Source: Candidatus Saccharimonadota bacterium (GTDB lineage Bacteria > Patescibacteriota > Saccharimonadia > Saccharimonadales > Saccharimonadaceae). Taken from it: DNA of 64,000 bases. The stretch lies in NCBI GenBank assembly GCA_003246575.1, contig QJZZ01000003.1, forward strand, positions 208,644-272,643. The letters run 5' to 3'. A program made the position numbers and the translations under genes. Numbering within the stretch: position 1 is the first letter of the stretch; every line of letters starts with the position of its first letter. Below are positions 9,637 through 18,288 of this stretch, piece by piece. A model generated the notes under the pieces. It was given only the letters and a program-made list of their open reading frames with translations. It searched no databases and was not told the DNA's origin.

Positions 9637-10401
9637 TTATTGTATCCCAGGTACTATAGGGCTGACAAATAGAAGATAGTACGCAATTCCGTTCTTCATC
9701 ATGTGCATGAGAATTCCCGGCCAAATAGAATCAGTCGCTTCCCTGCCGATACACATCATTATGCTCAAAATTCCCACGTTAATGCCAACATTCCACTGCC
9801 CGTGCGCGAGACCGAACAGAACACTCACAATAATCGTTGCGACCACGAAGGAAATACCACGCCTGCGAAGAACCCCATACAAATATCCACGAAAGATGAG
9901 CTCTTCCATAATTGGGCCGATCGCAACAAACAACAAAAACACCCACAAGCGATCCATACCAAGTGGCATCGACACACCTGTATCTTGCGCCTGATTCACA
10001 TCAATCTGTGGTACATACTCAGCAAACAGCCACATGACAATTCCCGCAATCAAGAAATACCCGACAATTCCCGATAGCGCAACGCCTATATCGCGCCATT
10101 CAGGAAAACGGTCGATGCCAAGCAATTTCAATCCAGGACCCCGACGCATCGCAAGCCATGGCGCTCCAACCAATACAGTAAACATGATGGCGTACAAAAC
10201 AATACCCTGAGCCACTGTGAGAACATTGGTCGAAAGATCTGCCAACAAGCCAAGGTGGTAAAGCGCCGAAAATATCAGCCACTGCAGTTGTACTGCGACA
10301 AGCAACGCCACCACCGACCACGCCGACAATCCGAGCACAAGCAACACTTTTTGCTGCCAGGCTCGTAGACTACCCCAGCGTTTAGTTAAAGAATTTTCCA
10401 A
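9637..10401 (-). CDS. CPBP family intramembrane metalloprotease
   Basis: A 254-residue multi-pass membrane protein with the CPBP (Abi/Rce1-like) signatures: EELIFRGYLYG (glutamates and arginine of motif 1) and FGLAHGQWN (histidine of motif 2). Members include CAAX prenyl endopeptidases and bacteriocin-related proteases; the substrate here is unknown. Its start overlaps the end of rseP by 20 bases, so translation is probably coupled, putting two intramembrane proteases in one operon. Confidence 0.88.
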   Translation of the reverse strand: MENSLTKRWGSLRAWQQKVLLVLGLSAWSVVALLVAVQLQWLIFSALYHLGLLADLSTNVLTVAQGIVLYAIMFTVLVGAPWLAMRRGPGLKLLGIDRFPEWRDIGVALSGIVGYFLIAGIVMWLFAEYVPQIDVNQAQDTGVSMPLGMDRLWVFLLFVAIGPIMEELIFRGYLYGVLRRRGISFVVATIIVSVLFGLAHGQWNVGINVGILSIMMCIGREATDSIWPGILMHMMKNGIAYYLLFVSPIVPGIQ

Positions 10402-11548
10402 TGTCAGCTACCGTTATTAGCACAAACAGCCCCATCAAGAACATCATGCCATAGCCGACAATCTGCTCTTCACGCTCTTTGGTGAGCGGACGCTTCAGCG
10501 CACGATAGACCGCAATCAATGCCCAGCGACCGCCATCGAGGCCAGGGATTGGCAATGTATTCAGAACTGCAAGGCTCAGTGAAATAATCGCCGTGATAAG
10601 AATCACGAACTGTGGACCTGCCATGATGAGTCCTGGCAAAATAACACCGATGAGACCAATCGGACCAGCGACATTCTCGCCTGCAGCGGCAAGTTTTTGA
10701 TTTGCTTGCTGTTGAGCCGCTTGATCAGGATTGAGTTTTTCGACAACTCCAGAGAAGAAGCTGCCAGCCATGCTGCCGATTCCCTGCAGAGTCAGCCAGC
10801 TTAATTGCCCCGTCAAGCCAACGCCCACGATAGGTGCTGACCACGTCGCGCGATACCACACGCGTTGCGCCACTCCCGCCCCGAGATAGCCCTTGCCGTC
10901 ATCGTTTGATGCGCGCAACGTTGCGACTGTTGACTCTGTCACGCCGTCGCGCTGATACTCGATCACAATTCCCTTGCCTTTTTCTGCCGTCGTAATCTCA
11001 CTCAGCTGACTTGCCGTCGTAAGTGTCTGCCCGGCAACGCTGATAAGCGTATCGCCAACCTTGAGGCCAGCAGTCGCAGCAGCAGAATCCTCGCCAACAT
11101 AGTTCAGCACTGGGGATTCAGCTGTTGTAATCGTATCTGATGCGACCGTAAATTGATCGTCGACAACCTTCGGGATACCGACGAGTGCCAGAATCGTAAG
11201 AAGTACCGCAGCAGCCGCCCAGTTCACCAAAACACCTGCGAGCATAATTTTGGTCTTCGCCCAAAAACTTGCGCGTCCAAAATCACCATTTTTACCACCA
11301 TCTTCATCGTGCTCGCCCTGAAGTTTCACGAAGCCACCAAGTGGAAGCCAGTTCAGGCTATACTCGACGTTCTTGCCGAGAAAGCTCTTCTTGACCTTAC
11401 GTGCACGTGCACGTGGTGGAAAGCCGACGCCAAATTCTTCGACAGTCACGCCGTTTCGGCGAGCTACGATAGCGTGACCGAGCTCATGGATCACAACCAA
11501 AAAGGTTAAAATTAGTAGTCCTGCAATGATTGCGAGTATCGTTATCAT
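10382..11548 (-). CDS. rseP: Site-2 protease, M50 family (RseP/RasP)
   Basis: An intramembrane zinc protease that cleaves membrane-bound substrates such as anti-sigma factors or signal-peptide remnants. HELGH at residues 21-25 in the first membrane segment supplies the zinc ligands. The third ligand lies in the LDGGRW motif near the C-terminus (NTLPIPGLDGGRWALI). One PDZ domain lies between them (about residues 130-220, AATAGLKVGDTLISVAGQ). The 388-residue length is typical. It overlaps uppS by one base in a frr-uppS-rseP-CPBP-proS order, a common neighbourhood without cdsA or dxr here. Confidence 0.93.
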   Translation of the reverse strand: MITILAIIAGLLILTFLVVIHELGHAIVARRNGVTVEEFGVGFPPRARARKVKKSFLGKNVEYSLNWLPLGGFVKLQGEHDEDGGKNGDFGRASFWAKTKIMLAGVLVNWAAAAVLLTILALVGIPKVVDDQFTVASDTITTAESPVLNYVGEDSAAATAGLKVGDTLISVAGQTLTTASQLSEITTAEKGKGIVIEYQRDGVTESTVATLRASNDDGKGYLGAGVAQRVWYRATWSAPIVGVGLTGQLSWLTLQGIGSMAGSFFSGVVEKLNPDQAAQQQANQKLAAAGENVAGPIGLIGVILPGLIMAGPQFVILITAIISLSLAVLNTLPIPGLDGGRWALIAVYRALKRPLTKEREEQIVGYGMMFLMGLFVLITVADIGKFFN

Positions 11549-12237
11549 TAGCTTCCGTGCCTCCGCTCACGTTTGGCGTACTCGTTGAGTACATTTTTTA
11601 CATCTTCAGGGCCCATATCTGGCCAAAACTTATCGAGAAACATAAATTCACTATAGGCGCTCCGCCATAGCATGAAGTTGCTGAGGCGCTGTTCGCCACT
11701 CGTGCGTACAATGATATCACATGGCGGTACCTCTGGGTGATCAAGGAACTGCGCGAATGTCTCATTGTCCAGTGATGTAGGGTCAACGCCCGCCTCAATG
11801 GCACGCTGCGTAGCGCGAACGATTTCTTGCTGACCGCCGTAGTTGAAACACATGGCAAGCGTAGCGCGCTTTCCTTCTTGGGAGCGGCTTTCCGCCTCAT
11901 CCATCATCTGAATGATGTCGTCGGGCAAGTGTTCCCTGCCACCGAGTACTACCAAATGAAACCCTTTTCTCTGCAGCTCTTTGATATCAGTTTTGAAGAG
12001 GCGGCGAATCAGTGAAAATACGCCCTTCACCTCCTCTTCGGCACGCTGCCAATTCTCTGTTGACCAAGTATAGAACGAGATATATTCGACGCCAGCATCG
12101 GCCGTCGCCTCAATCACGTCCTTGAGCGCGTTGTAGCCAGCAAGATGCCCTTCGTACGTCGGCAGACCGTGCTGCTTCGCCCAGCGGCGGTTGCCGTCGA
12201 GAATAAACCCGACATGTTTTGGCGCTTTTTCACTCAT
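11548..12237 (-). CDS. uppS: Isoprenyl transferase (undecaprenyl diphosphate synthase)
   Basis: A cis-prenyltransferase that adds isopentenyl units to make the C55 lipid carrier. Conserved regions are present: FILDGNRRWAKQHGLPTYEGHLAG (catalytic Asp, substrate-binding Arg), SFYTWSTENW, and RTSGEQRLSNFMLWRSAYSEF. The 229 residues are slightly shorter than the usual 240-250. Stop and start overlap with rseP, and the ATG abuts the frr stop, so this is one transcription unit. Confidence 0.95.
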   Translation of the reverse strand: MSEKAPKHVGFILDGNRRWAKQHGLPTYEGHLAGYNALKDVIEATADAGVEYISFYTWSTENWQRAEEEVKGVFSLIRRLFKTDIKELQRKGFHLVVLGGREHLPDDIIQMMDEAESRSQEGKRATLAMCFNYGGQQEIVRATQRAIEAGVDPTSLDNETFAQFLDHPEVPPCDIIVRTSGEQRLSNFMLWRSAYSEFMFLDKFWPDMGPEDVKNVLNEYAKRERRHGS

Positions 12238-12791
12238 TAGACGGTCAGAATGTCCTTTTCTTTTGCTTTGAAAATCTCATCGATTTTCACCTGATAGTCC
12301 TGCATGAACTGATCGAATGCTTTCTCGACCGCCTTCACGTCGTCTTCAGAAAGTGCTTTATCTTCTTTCATGCGCTTGGCGTCTTTGAGACCATCCTGGC
12401 GAACCGCACGCAGTGCAATACGGCATTCTTCGACTTTTTCGCTTGCCTGCTTGACCATCTCACGGCGACGCTCTTCTGTCAGTGGCGGAACCGGCACGCG
12501 AACAATGCGACCATCATCCGAAGGGTTGAATCCGAGGCTCTGGTTGTCGCGGATTGCTGATGAAATCGCCGCGATTTGACTTGGATCAAATGGCGTAATC
12601 AGTAGCATGTTTGCCTCTGGAGCAGTCACGTTTGCGACTTGGCTGAGCGGCATCATTGAGCCATAGGCGCTCACCATAACACCTTCAAGCATGCCGGCAT
12701 GTGCACGACCGGTACGGACTTTTTTCAGTTCATTTTCGAAGTGCTCCAAGGCACCATCCATTTTGTGTTCATACTGCTTTGTATCAAACAT
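12237..12791 (-). CDS. frr: Ribosome recycling factor
   Basis: With EF-G, this factor splits post-termination ribosomes. The 184 residues match the usual 185, with the conserved start region MDGALEHFENELKKVRTGRA, the PFDPSQIAAISSAIRDN stretch, and the C-terminal helix RMKEDKALSEDDVKAVEKAFD. The ribosome site GAGGA precedes the ATG. The promoter is TGC-TATACT about 30 bases upstream, back to back with the recF promoter. frr heads the uppS-rseP-CPBP-proS operon. Confidence 0.96.
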   Translation of the reverse strand: MFDTKQYEHKMDGALEHFENELKKVRTGRAHAGMLEGVMVSAYGSMMPLSQVANVTAPEANMLLITPFDPSQIAAISSAIRDNQSLGFNPSDDGRIVRVPVPPLTEERRREMVKQASEKVEECRIALRAVRQDGLKDAKRMKEDKALSEDDVKAVEKAFDQFMQDYQVKIDEIFKAKEKDILTV

Positions 12792-12847
12792 TATTCCTCG
12801 CTTTCGTATTGTTATCAGTATAGCAGATTATCACCTTCTAACTAATG

Positions 12848-12861
12848 TATACTGAAGAGGA
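12848..12861 (+). promoter_or_regulatory. -10 box immediately upstream of recF
   Basis: TATACT (12848-12853) is followed by 8 bases (GAAGAGGA) and the recF ATG. The expected transcript has at most one or two bases before the start codon, so the GAGG may be only partly transcribed. Confidence 0.5.
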
Positions 12862-13932
12862 ATGAGAGTTTCCGAAATCCGATTGCGCAACGTGCGCTCA
12901 TACGATTTGTTTGCCGCCAAACTCAATAGCGAACTCACGCTTCTCCTGGGACGCAACGGCACCGGCAAAACCACCCTACTCGAAGGGATCTATTATCTGT
13001 GCCAAGGTACCAGTTTCCGCGGTCGTGATCGTGAGATGATCGCCCACGACAGCACTCGTGCAGAGCTTGCACTCAACCTCCAAGATGGTCAGCTGCGCCG
13101 TGCTAGCCTTCAGCAAACCCCAGAGGACACCATCAAAAAGTCATTCACTATCGACGACAAAAATTCCCAACGCCTCCTCGCACGTCATCGCTTGCCAATC
13201 GTGCTGTTCGAGCCAGACGAGCTTCGTCTCATCAGCAGCTCGCCTGAGCGTCGTCGTCGTTTCTTTGACGGCATTCTCTCGCGTCTCTATCCCGGCTACG
13301 CGACAGTACTCACACGCTACCAGCGTACGCTACTCCAGCGCAATGAGCTCCTCAAACGACGCGAAGAAATGCCCGCCAGCACCTGGGAAGATCAGCTGTT
13401 CGTGTGGGACCTCAAGTTCGCCGAACTTGCGCTCGAAATCACCCGACAACGCCGTGAATTTGCCATGACGAGCAACGCGCAGCTGTCACAGTTGTATTCC
13501 CAGATGGCCGACAGCGAGCACCGCGTCATGGTTTCCTATCACTCACCGATCAATGACGATAATTACCAGCAACGTCTCCTCGATACGCTTCATCGCGAGC
13601 GCATCGCCGATAGCTACCGTGGGTACACAAGTGCCGGGCCCCACCGAGACGATTTTCTCTTGACGCTCGACGGCCACCTCGCTTCCGAAACAGCCTCACG
13701 CGGCGAAATGCGCACCATCATGCTCGCCTACAAGCTGCTCGAGGTAGCGTTGCAGCGAGAGATATACGACACGCCGCCACTCGTTTTGCTCGATGACGTA
13801 TTCTCCGAGCTCGACGCCGTACGCGAAAATCGCCTGATGTCAGCCCTCGCAGGCCACCAGACAATCATCACTGCGACAGACTTGCGCGATGATCTCAAGT
13901 CACGCGCAACCATCATTACTCTCGAAGATTAA
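12862..13932 (+). CDS. recF: DNA replication and repair protein RecF
   Basis: An SMC-like ATPase that loads RecA at gaps with RecO and RecR. The 356 residues show Walker A (GRNGTGKTTLL, about residues 31-41), the signature region (SAGPHRDDFLL), and Walker B with D-loop (PLVLLDDVFSELDAVRENRL). It stands apart from dnaA, dnaN and gyrB, its common neighbours elsewhere. It reads convergently toward tsf with a shared terminator. Confidence 0.95.
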   Translation: MRVSEIRLRNVRSYDLFAAKLNSELTLLLGRNGTGKTTLLEGIYYLCQGTSFRGRDREMIAHDSTRAELALNLQDGQLRRASLQQTPEDTIKKSFTIDDKNSQRLLARHRLPIVLFEPDELRLISSSPERRRRFFDGILSRLYPGYATVLTRYQRTLLQRNELLKRREEMPASTWEDQLFVWDLKFAELALEITRQRREFAMTSNAQLSQLYSQMADSEHRVMVSYHSPINDDNYQQRLLDTLHRERIADSYRGYTSAGPHRDDFLLTLDGHLASETASRGEMRTIMLAYKLLEVALQREIYDTPPLVLLDDVFSELDAVRENRLMSALAGHQTIITATDLRDDLKSRATIITLED

Positions 13933-13960
13933 AAATCCGCTCTATAGAGAGCGGATTTTT
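13931..13960. terminator. Bidirectional terminator between recF and tsf
   Basis: A perfect 13-bp inverted repeat (AAAAATCCGCTCT / AGAGCGGATTTTT) with a 4-base loop. T runs at both ends serve both strands. Confidence 0.9.
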
Positions 13961-13980
13961 AATCGATATTGCGGCGACGA

Positions 13981-14577
13981 TTATTCGCTAACGCCGAGTT
14001 CGATACGCTTGAATTGGCGAATCACGATGTTTTCACCAAGCTTTGCGATAGATTCAGTGACGTGGTCACGAACCGTTTTGCTGTCGTCAAGAACGTAGCC
14101 TTGGTTCATCAAACACTGTTCAGCAAAGTGCTTCGAAAGCCGACCTTCGACAATCTTTTCACGCATATCTTCTGGCTTTTTCGCCAGGTCATCGCTTGCC
14201 ATCAGTTCTGCCTTAACGCGGTCACGCTCTTCGGCAGGAATGTCGTCTTCAGATACGTAGGTTGGCGCCATTGCAGCGATCTGCATTGCAATTTGGTGTG
14301 CGAGTTCTTTGAAGCCTTCGACGCGAGCGACGAAGTCAGTCTCGCAGTTTACTTCAACAACAACACCGATACGACCGTCGTGAACATAGCTCTCAACGAG
14401 ACCAGCACGTGCTTCGCGGTCACCTTTTTTCTGTGCCTTTGTCAGACCTTTTTTGCGCATTTCTTCGAGCGCTTTGTCAAAATCACCATCAGCCTCAACG
14501 AGAGCTTGCTTTGCGTCGGTCAAACCAACACCGGTAAGTTCTTTGAGCTTCTTGATATCTTCGATAGTTACAGCCAT
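13981..14577 (-). CDS. tsf: Elongation factor Ts
   Basis: The guanine-nucleotide exchange factor for EF-Tu. The N-terminal UBA-like domain has the signature ELTGVGLTDAKQALVEADGD, and the core has GRIGVVVEVNCETDFVAR. At 198 residues it is of the short type, lacking much of the second core subdomain of E. coli EF-Ts (283 residues). Two adjacent ATGs exist; the second (14577) is 5 bases from AAGGGG and gives MAVTIEDIKK. It is cotranscribed after rpsB. Confidence 0.95.
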   Translation of the reverse strand: MAVTIEDIKKLKELTGVGLTDAKQALVEADGDFDKALEEMRKKGLTKAQKKGDREARAGLVESYVHDGRIGVVVEVNCETDFVARVEGFKELAHQIAMQIAAMAPTYVSEDDIPAEERDRVKAELMASDDLAKKPEDMREKIVEGRLSKHFAEQCLMNQGYVLDDSKTVRDHVTESIAKLGENIVIRQFKRIELGVSE

Positions 14578-14606
14578 CATTACCCCTTTTGGTATGGTTT
14601 AAAATA

Positions 14607-15317
14607 TTATTTAGCTTCAGCAGTTTTTTGTGCAGCGCCCTGACCTTCGCGAACTGCTTCAACGAAGAGGTCGAGGTAGGCCTGGATTGCCTTAAGGGCG
14701 TCGTCGTTACCTGGAATCGCGTAATCAACTGCGCTTGGGTTCGCGTTTGAGTCAACGATACCGACAACAGGAATGCCGAGGTTCTTTGCTTCGCGAATTG
14801 CGTTCACGTCAACAAGTGTGTCGATAACGACGATAAGACCTGGCTTGCCGCTCAGTTCTTTGATACCACCGTACTTAGTGTTGAGAGCGTCGATTTCTTC
14901 CTGGAAGCGCTGTACTTCAAGCTTGTTGTAGCGCTTTTCGAGCTCACCAGCGGCCATGCGCTTTTCGAGATCACGAAGTTTGCGAATCTGACGAGTGATA
15001 GTGTCGACGTTGGTCAACATACCGCCGATCCAACGCTCAGTCACAAATGGCTGACCGCAACTCTCAGCAGCTGCCTGAACAGCGGCCTTAGCCTGCTTCT
15101 TGGTGCCGACGAAAAGAACTTTCTTGCCAGCTGCAACCGTCTTGGCCACAACAGGAAGTGCTACGTCAAATGCCGCAACCGTTTTCTCGAGGTTGATAAT
15201 GTGGCTGTCACCACGCTTTGAGTGAATGTTGCTGGCCATTTTTGGGTGCCAGCGGCTAGTTTTGTGCCCGAAATGAGCACCGGCCTCATAGAGGACCTTG
15301 ATATCGGCGCTTGCCAT
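14607..15317 (-). CDS. rpsB: 30S ribosomal protein S2 (uS2)
   Basis: The 236 residues begin MASADIKVLYEAGAHFGHKT, with the family hallmarks GAHFGHKTSRWHPKM, VLFVGTKKQAK and GIPVVGIVDSNANP. The start at 15317 has GGAGAAGGAT upstream; a frame reaching 15338 would include that ribosome site and is rejected. rpsB-tsf is the near-universal pair. Confidence 0.96.
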   Translation of the reverse strand: MASADIKVLYEAGAHFGHKTSRWHPKMASNIHSKRGDSHIINLEKTVAAFDVALPVVAKTVAAGKKVLFVGTKKQAKAAVQAAAESCGQPFVTERWIGGMLTNVDTITRQIRKLRDLEKRMAAGELEKRYNKLEVQRFQEEIDALNTKYGGIKELSGKPGLIVVIDTLVDVNAIREAKNLGIPVVGIVDSNANPSAVDYAIPGNDDALKAIQAYLDLFVEAVREGQGAAQKTAEAK

Positions 15318-15398
15318 GATATCCTTCTCCCTTCGCACTCCGCCCTAGATGATTAGGATATCTGCAGAGTGTTGCTTCATTAAAAATTTTACTCAGGT

Positions 15399-15427
15399 AT
15401 TGTAACCTGTTGACACAAAAAAATCAA
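15399..15427 (-). promoter_or_regulatory. Promoter of rpsB-tsf
   Basis: Minus-strand TTGATT (15422-15427), 17-base spacer, TACAAT (15399-15404). The leader is about 75 bases. It overlaps the plus-strand TTGACA (15410-15415) of the next gene, so the two promoters may interfere. Confidence 0.65.
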
Positions 15428-15446
15428 GTCATGCTATAGTAGTGAC
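15410..15446 (+). promoter_or_regulatory. Leaderless promoter of the Fet4-like gene
   Basis: TTGACA (15410-15415), a 19-base spacer ending in TGC, TATAGT (15435-15440), then 6 bases to ATG 15447. The extended -10 compensates for the long spacer. Confidence 0.6.
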
Positions 15447-15890
15447 ATGAAATCAGTCTTTCGCTCAGTGTCTAGCAAAGTGTCGGCATGGGCAGGCTCG
15501 CCAGCCGTCTTCCTTGGTGCGGTCCTCATTGTCGGGACATGGGCAGGAACCGGCAATTACTTCAACTACTCTGATACCTGGCAGCTCGTCATCAATACCG
15601 GGACAACGATTGTCACTTTCCTGATGGTGTTCTTGATTCAGAACACGCAAAACCGCGATGGCAAGGCCGTTCAGATCAAACTCGACGAACTCATTCGCGC
15701 CACCAAGGGTGCCCGTCAGTGGTACGTTGGCCTCGAGGAAATGACAGACGATGAAATTGCCGAGCTCAATCATGAGTTTAGCCAAATCGCACACCGCCCC
15801 GGCGCGGCACGAGCCCTCAAGAAGCTTCACGAGACCATCGAGGCTGAGCACGCCCAGCGCAGCCGCCTCCACCTTCCCGGCCGTAAGTAA
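15447..15890 (+). CDS. Low-affinity iron permease (Fet4-like) family protein
   Basis: A 147-residue protein with two membrane segments (SPAVFLGAVLIVGTWAGTG and WQLVINTGTTIVTFLMVFLI), then the family signature FLIQNTQNRDGKAVQIKLDELIRA of the small bacterial low-affinity iron permease group. A charged cytoplasmic tail follows. The bacterial members are named by similarity to yeast Fet4; iron transport here is not shown. It stands alone between rpsB and rpmE, with a leaderless promoter. Confidence 0.85.
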   Translation: MKSVFRSVSSKVSAWAGSPAVFLGAVLIVGTWAGTGNYFNYSDTWQLVINTGTTIVTFLMVFLIQNTQNRDGKAVQIKLDELIRATKGARQWYVGLEEMTDDEIAELNHEFSQIAHRPGAARALKKLHETIEAEHAQRSRLHLPGRK

Positions 15891-15894
15891 CCCT

Positions 15895-15923
15895 TTGACT
15901 TTTTGCGTCTACTAGCGTACAAT
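15895..15923 (+). promoter_or_regulatory. Promoter of rpmE
   Basis: TTGACT (15895-15900), 17-base spacer, TACAAT (15918-15923), then 10 bases to ATG, giving a leader of only a few bases. It overlaps the stop codon region of the preceding gene. Confidence 0.65.
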
Positions 15924-15933
15924 TGGGCAAGTT

Positions 15934-16260
15934 ATGAAAAGCAGTATTCACCCACAAGACTACCGCCCTGTCGTATTTAGCGACGATCAAGCGGGCTTTG
16001 CGTTCTTGACACAGTCAACCGCGCAAACGGATGAAACGATTGCATGGGAAGATGGCAACACCTACCCACTCGTTAAAGTCCACATCTCAAGCAAATCTCA
16101 CCCATTCTTTACGGGGGAGGAAAAGATCATCGACACCGAAGGTCGCGTCGACCGCTTCGCAGCTCGCCAGAAGGCAGCCGAAGAGCGCCGCGCAGCTCTC
16201 GCATCGAAGGCAAAGAAGAAGAACGCTCAAAAAGCAGCCAAAACCGAAGACGTAGCTTAG
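15934..16260 (+). CDS. rpmE: 50S ribosomal protein L31, type B
   Basis: A ribosomal large-subunit protein. The core [21 protein letters not shown] and the region [25 protein letters not shown] match the type B (zinc-free) form, with no cysteines. The C-terminus carries an extra Lys/Ala-rich tail of about 35 residues, making it 108 rather than about 85 residues. It has its own promoter and two possible terminators downstream. Confidence 0.92.
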   Translation: MKSSIHPQDYRPVVFSDDQAGFAFLTQSTAQTDETIAWEDGNTYPLVKVHISSKSHPFFTGEEKIIDTEGRVDRFAARQKAAEERRAALASKAKKKNAQKAAKTEDVA

Positions 16261-16283
16261 TCGCATTTCGCTTCAACCACTCA

Positions 16284-16312
16284 CCTCGCCAGATAATATC
16301 GGCGAGGTTTTT
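16284..16312 (+). terminator. Terminator of rpmE
   Basis: CCTCGCC (16284-16290) and GGCGAGG (16301-16307) are followed by five T. Confidence 0.85.
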
Positions 16313-16358
16313 GGATAGATACTCACGCAGCAGATCGCTCGCACGGCCACACGAACAA

Positions 16359-16387
16359 AACACCCCTGTTATACCAGGGGTGTTTTT
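16359..16387. terminator. Second hairpin terminator before prfA
   Basis: AACACCCCTG / CAGGGGTGTT with T runs in both directions, ending 20 bases before prfA. No gene is visible between the two terminators (16313-16358). Confidence 0.75.
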
Positions 16388-16406
16388 GATATAATCTAGT
16401 ATTGAA

Positions 16407-17477
16407 ATGCCTCAGATCAATCTCAATATCACCGAATTAAAGACCGAGAAAGCCGAACTCACGGATTTTTTGTCACAACCCGATGCCTACAACGCTCCTG
16501 ATTTTGGCAGTAAAAATCGTCGGCTCGCAGATCTGACTACCTTGATCGAAAAAGCGACTCTCCGTGACACTCTGACAGGCCAACTCCAGGAAGCCAAGGA
16601 GCTCTCTGGCGGTGGCGACGAACTGGCAGAGCTCGCAAAGATAGAGATTCCTGAGCTAGAGACCCAGCTCGCTTCGATTGAGGACGAGCTCTTCATCATG
16701 CTGACACCGCGAGACCCCAATGACGACAAAAACGTTATCGTTGAAATCCGTGCCGGCGCCGGTGGCGACGAAGCTAGCCTGTTTGCAAGCGAGCTCTACC
16801 GCATGTATCTTCGCTGGTGCGAAACGAATGGCTTCAAAACCGAAATTATCAGTGAATCAGCCAACGAGTCAGGTGGCTACAAGGAAGTTGTCTTCGCCGT
16901 CAAGGGCGACGCTGCCTACTCAAAACTCAAATTCGAAGGTGGCGTACACCGCGTCCAACGCATCCCAGCTACAGAGAGCCAGGGACGTATCCATACTAGT
17001 ACCGTCACTGTTGCCGTCTTGCCAGAGGCAGAGGAAGCCGACGTCGAAATCAATGCTAATGACCTACGTATCGACGTCTACCGCTCGGGTGGACACGGTG
17101 GCCAGAGCGTCAACACGACCGACTCAGCCGTTCGCATCACTCACTTGCCTACCGGCATGGTTGTGACCAACCAAGACGAGAAGTCCCAGATCAAGAACAA
17201 AGAAAAAGCTATGAGCGTGCTCCGCTCTCGCTTGCTTCAGCAGAAGATCGACGAAGAGCAAGCCAAACTTACCGCCGAACGCCGAAGCCTCGTCGGTACC
17301 GGCGATCGCTCAGAAAAAATCCGCACCTACAACTTCCCACAAGACCGCATCACCGACCACCGCATCAAATATTCACGTTCGAACATCACTTCTGCGATGA
17401 ACGGCGATATCGATGACCTTATCGACCACCTCGCTGCCTACGAGCGCGAACTCAAGGCACAAAACGCCGAAGGCTAA
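16407..17477 (+). CDS. prfA: Peptide chain release factor 1
   Basis: Recognises UAA and UAG stop codons and triggers peptide release. The 356 residues have the GGQ catalytic loop ([19 protein letters not shown]) and the conserved [22 protein letters not shown] and [14 protein letters not shown] stretches. A TATAAT box lies 11 bases before the ATG. prmC follows directly and methylates the GGQ glutamine of this protein. Confidence 0.96.
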   Translation: MPQINLNITELKTEKAELTDFLSQPDAYNAPDFGSKNRRLADLTTLIEKATLRDTLTGQLQEAKELSGGGDELAELAKIEIPELETQLASIEDELFIMLTPRDPNDDKNVIVEIRAGAGGDEASLFASELYRMYLRWCETNGFKTEIISESANESGGYKEVVFAVKGDAAYSKLKFEGGVHRVQRIPATESQGRIHTSTVTVAVLPEAEEADVEINANDLRIDVYRSGGHGGQSVNTTDSAVRITHLPTGMVVTNQDEKSQIKNKEKAMSVLRSRLLQQKIDEEQAKLTAERRSLVGTGDRSEKIRTYNFPQDRITDHRIKYSRSNITSAMNGDIDDLIDHLAAYERELKAQNAEG

Positions 17478-17481
17478 TACT

Positions 17482-18288
17482 TTGACGATCGCAACATGGC
17501 TCCAAGAGACAAGTGCGCAGTTCGCCAATGCACTCATCCCCTCGGCTGGCCTAGATGCCGAGATACTTCTTGCGCACACTCTCAACAAGCCGCGCACGTG
17601 GCTCCGCGCACACCCTGACGATGAGCTAGACGGTCGACGCGCCAATATTGCCGATGCTCGCGCACAGCTCCGTCTCGAGCGCGTGCCTATCGCCTATATC
17701 ATTGGCCATAAAGAATTTTATGGCCGACGGTTTTTCGTCACACCCGACACGCTCATTCCTCGACCAGAATCAGAACATATACTCGAGCTCCTCGACGCCT
17801 ACCTACCAGCTACGGCGAAACAGCTCGTTGATATTGGCACCGGCAGCGGTTGTCTCGGTATTACCACCAAGCTCGAACACCCAGAGCTAACCGTCACGCT
17901 CGTCGATGTTAGCAAGCAGGCGCTCAAAATCGCTAAAAATAATGCTGCGTCGCTCGACGCTAACGTTCGAATCCTTGAAAGTAATCTTCTCGACAGCTAC
18001 CCGCTTCATCCTGACGTGATTATCGCCAACCTCCCCTATGTCGATCAGTTATGGACCGATCAATCGCCAGAATTGAAGAACGAGCCTTCTCTCGCTCTAT
18101 ATGCCGATGATGGTGGACTTGCACTTATCAAAGAACTCATCATGCAGGCCGCCTCGTCACTTCGAGAGGGCGGTCTACTGCTTCTCGAGGCAGACCCGCG
18201 CCAGTTCGACGCAATTGTTGCGTTCGCAGCCGAGCACAGCTACACCCATCTCGAATCAAGCGGCTTTGTCGTCGCACTTACGCGCTAG
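17482..18288 (+). CDS. prmC: Release factor glutamine methyltransferase PrmC
   Basis: An S-adenosylmethionine-dependent enzyme that methylates the Gln of the release-factor GGQ motif. It has the N-terminal helical domain (SAGLDAEILLAHTL), the SAM-binding loop VDIGTGSGCLGI, and the catalytic NLPY in place of the usual NPPY. The most likely start is TTG 17482, five bases after the prfA stop with GAAGG upstream, giving MTIATWLQETSAQ (268 residues). An in-frame ATG at 17413 lies inside prfA and codes for unrelated residues. It overlaps the htrA stop by 4 bases, tail to tail. Confidence 0.92.
   Translation: MTIATWLQETSAQFANALIPSAGLDAEILLAHTLNKPRTWLRAHPDDELDGRRANIADARAQLRLERVPIAYIIGHKEFYGRRFFVTPDTLIPRPESEHILELLDAYLPATAKQLVDIGTGSGCLGITTKLEHPELTVTLVDVSKQALKIAKNNAASLDANVRILESNLLDSYPLHPDVIIANLPYVDQLWTDQSPELKNEPSLALYADDGGLALIKELIMQAASSLREGGLLLLEADPRQFDAIVAFAAEHSYTHLESSGFVVALTR

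Noticed and set aside
17413..17481. ATG start for prmC inside prfA
   Set aside because: The added residues are a shifted reading of prfA; TTG 17482 follows the stop and gives the conserved N-terminus.
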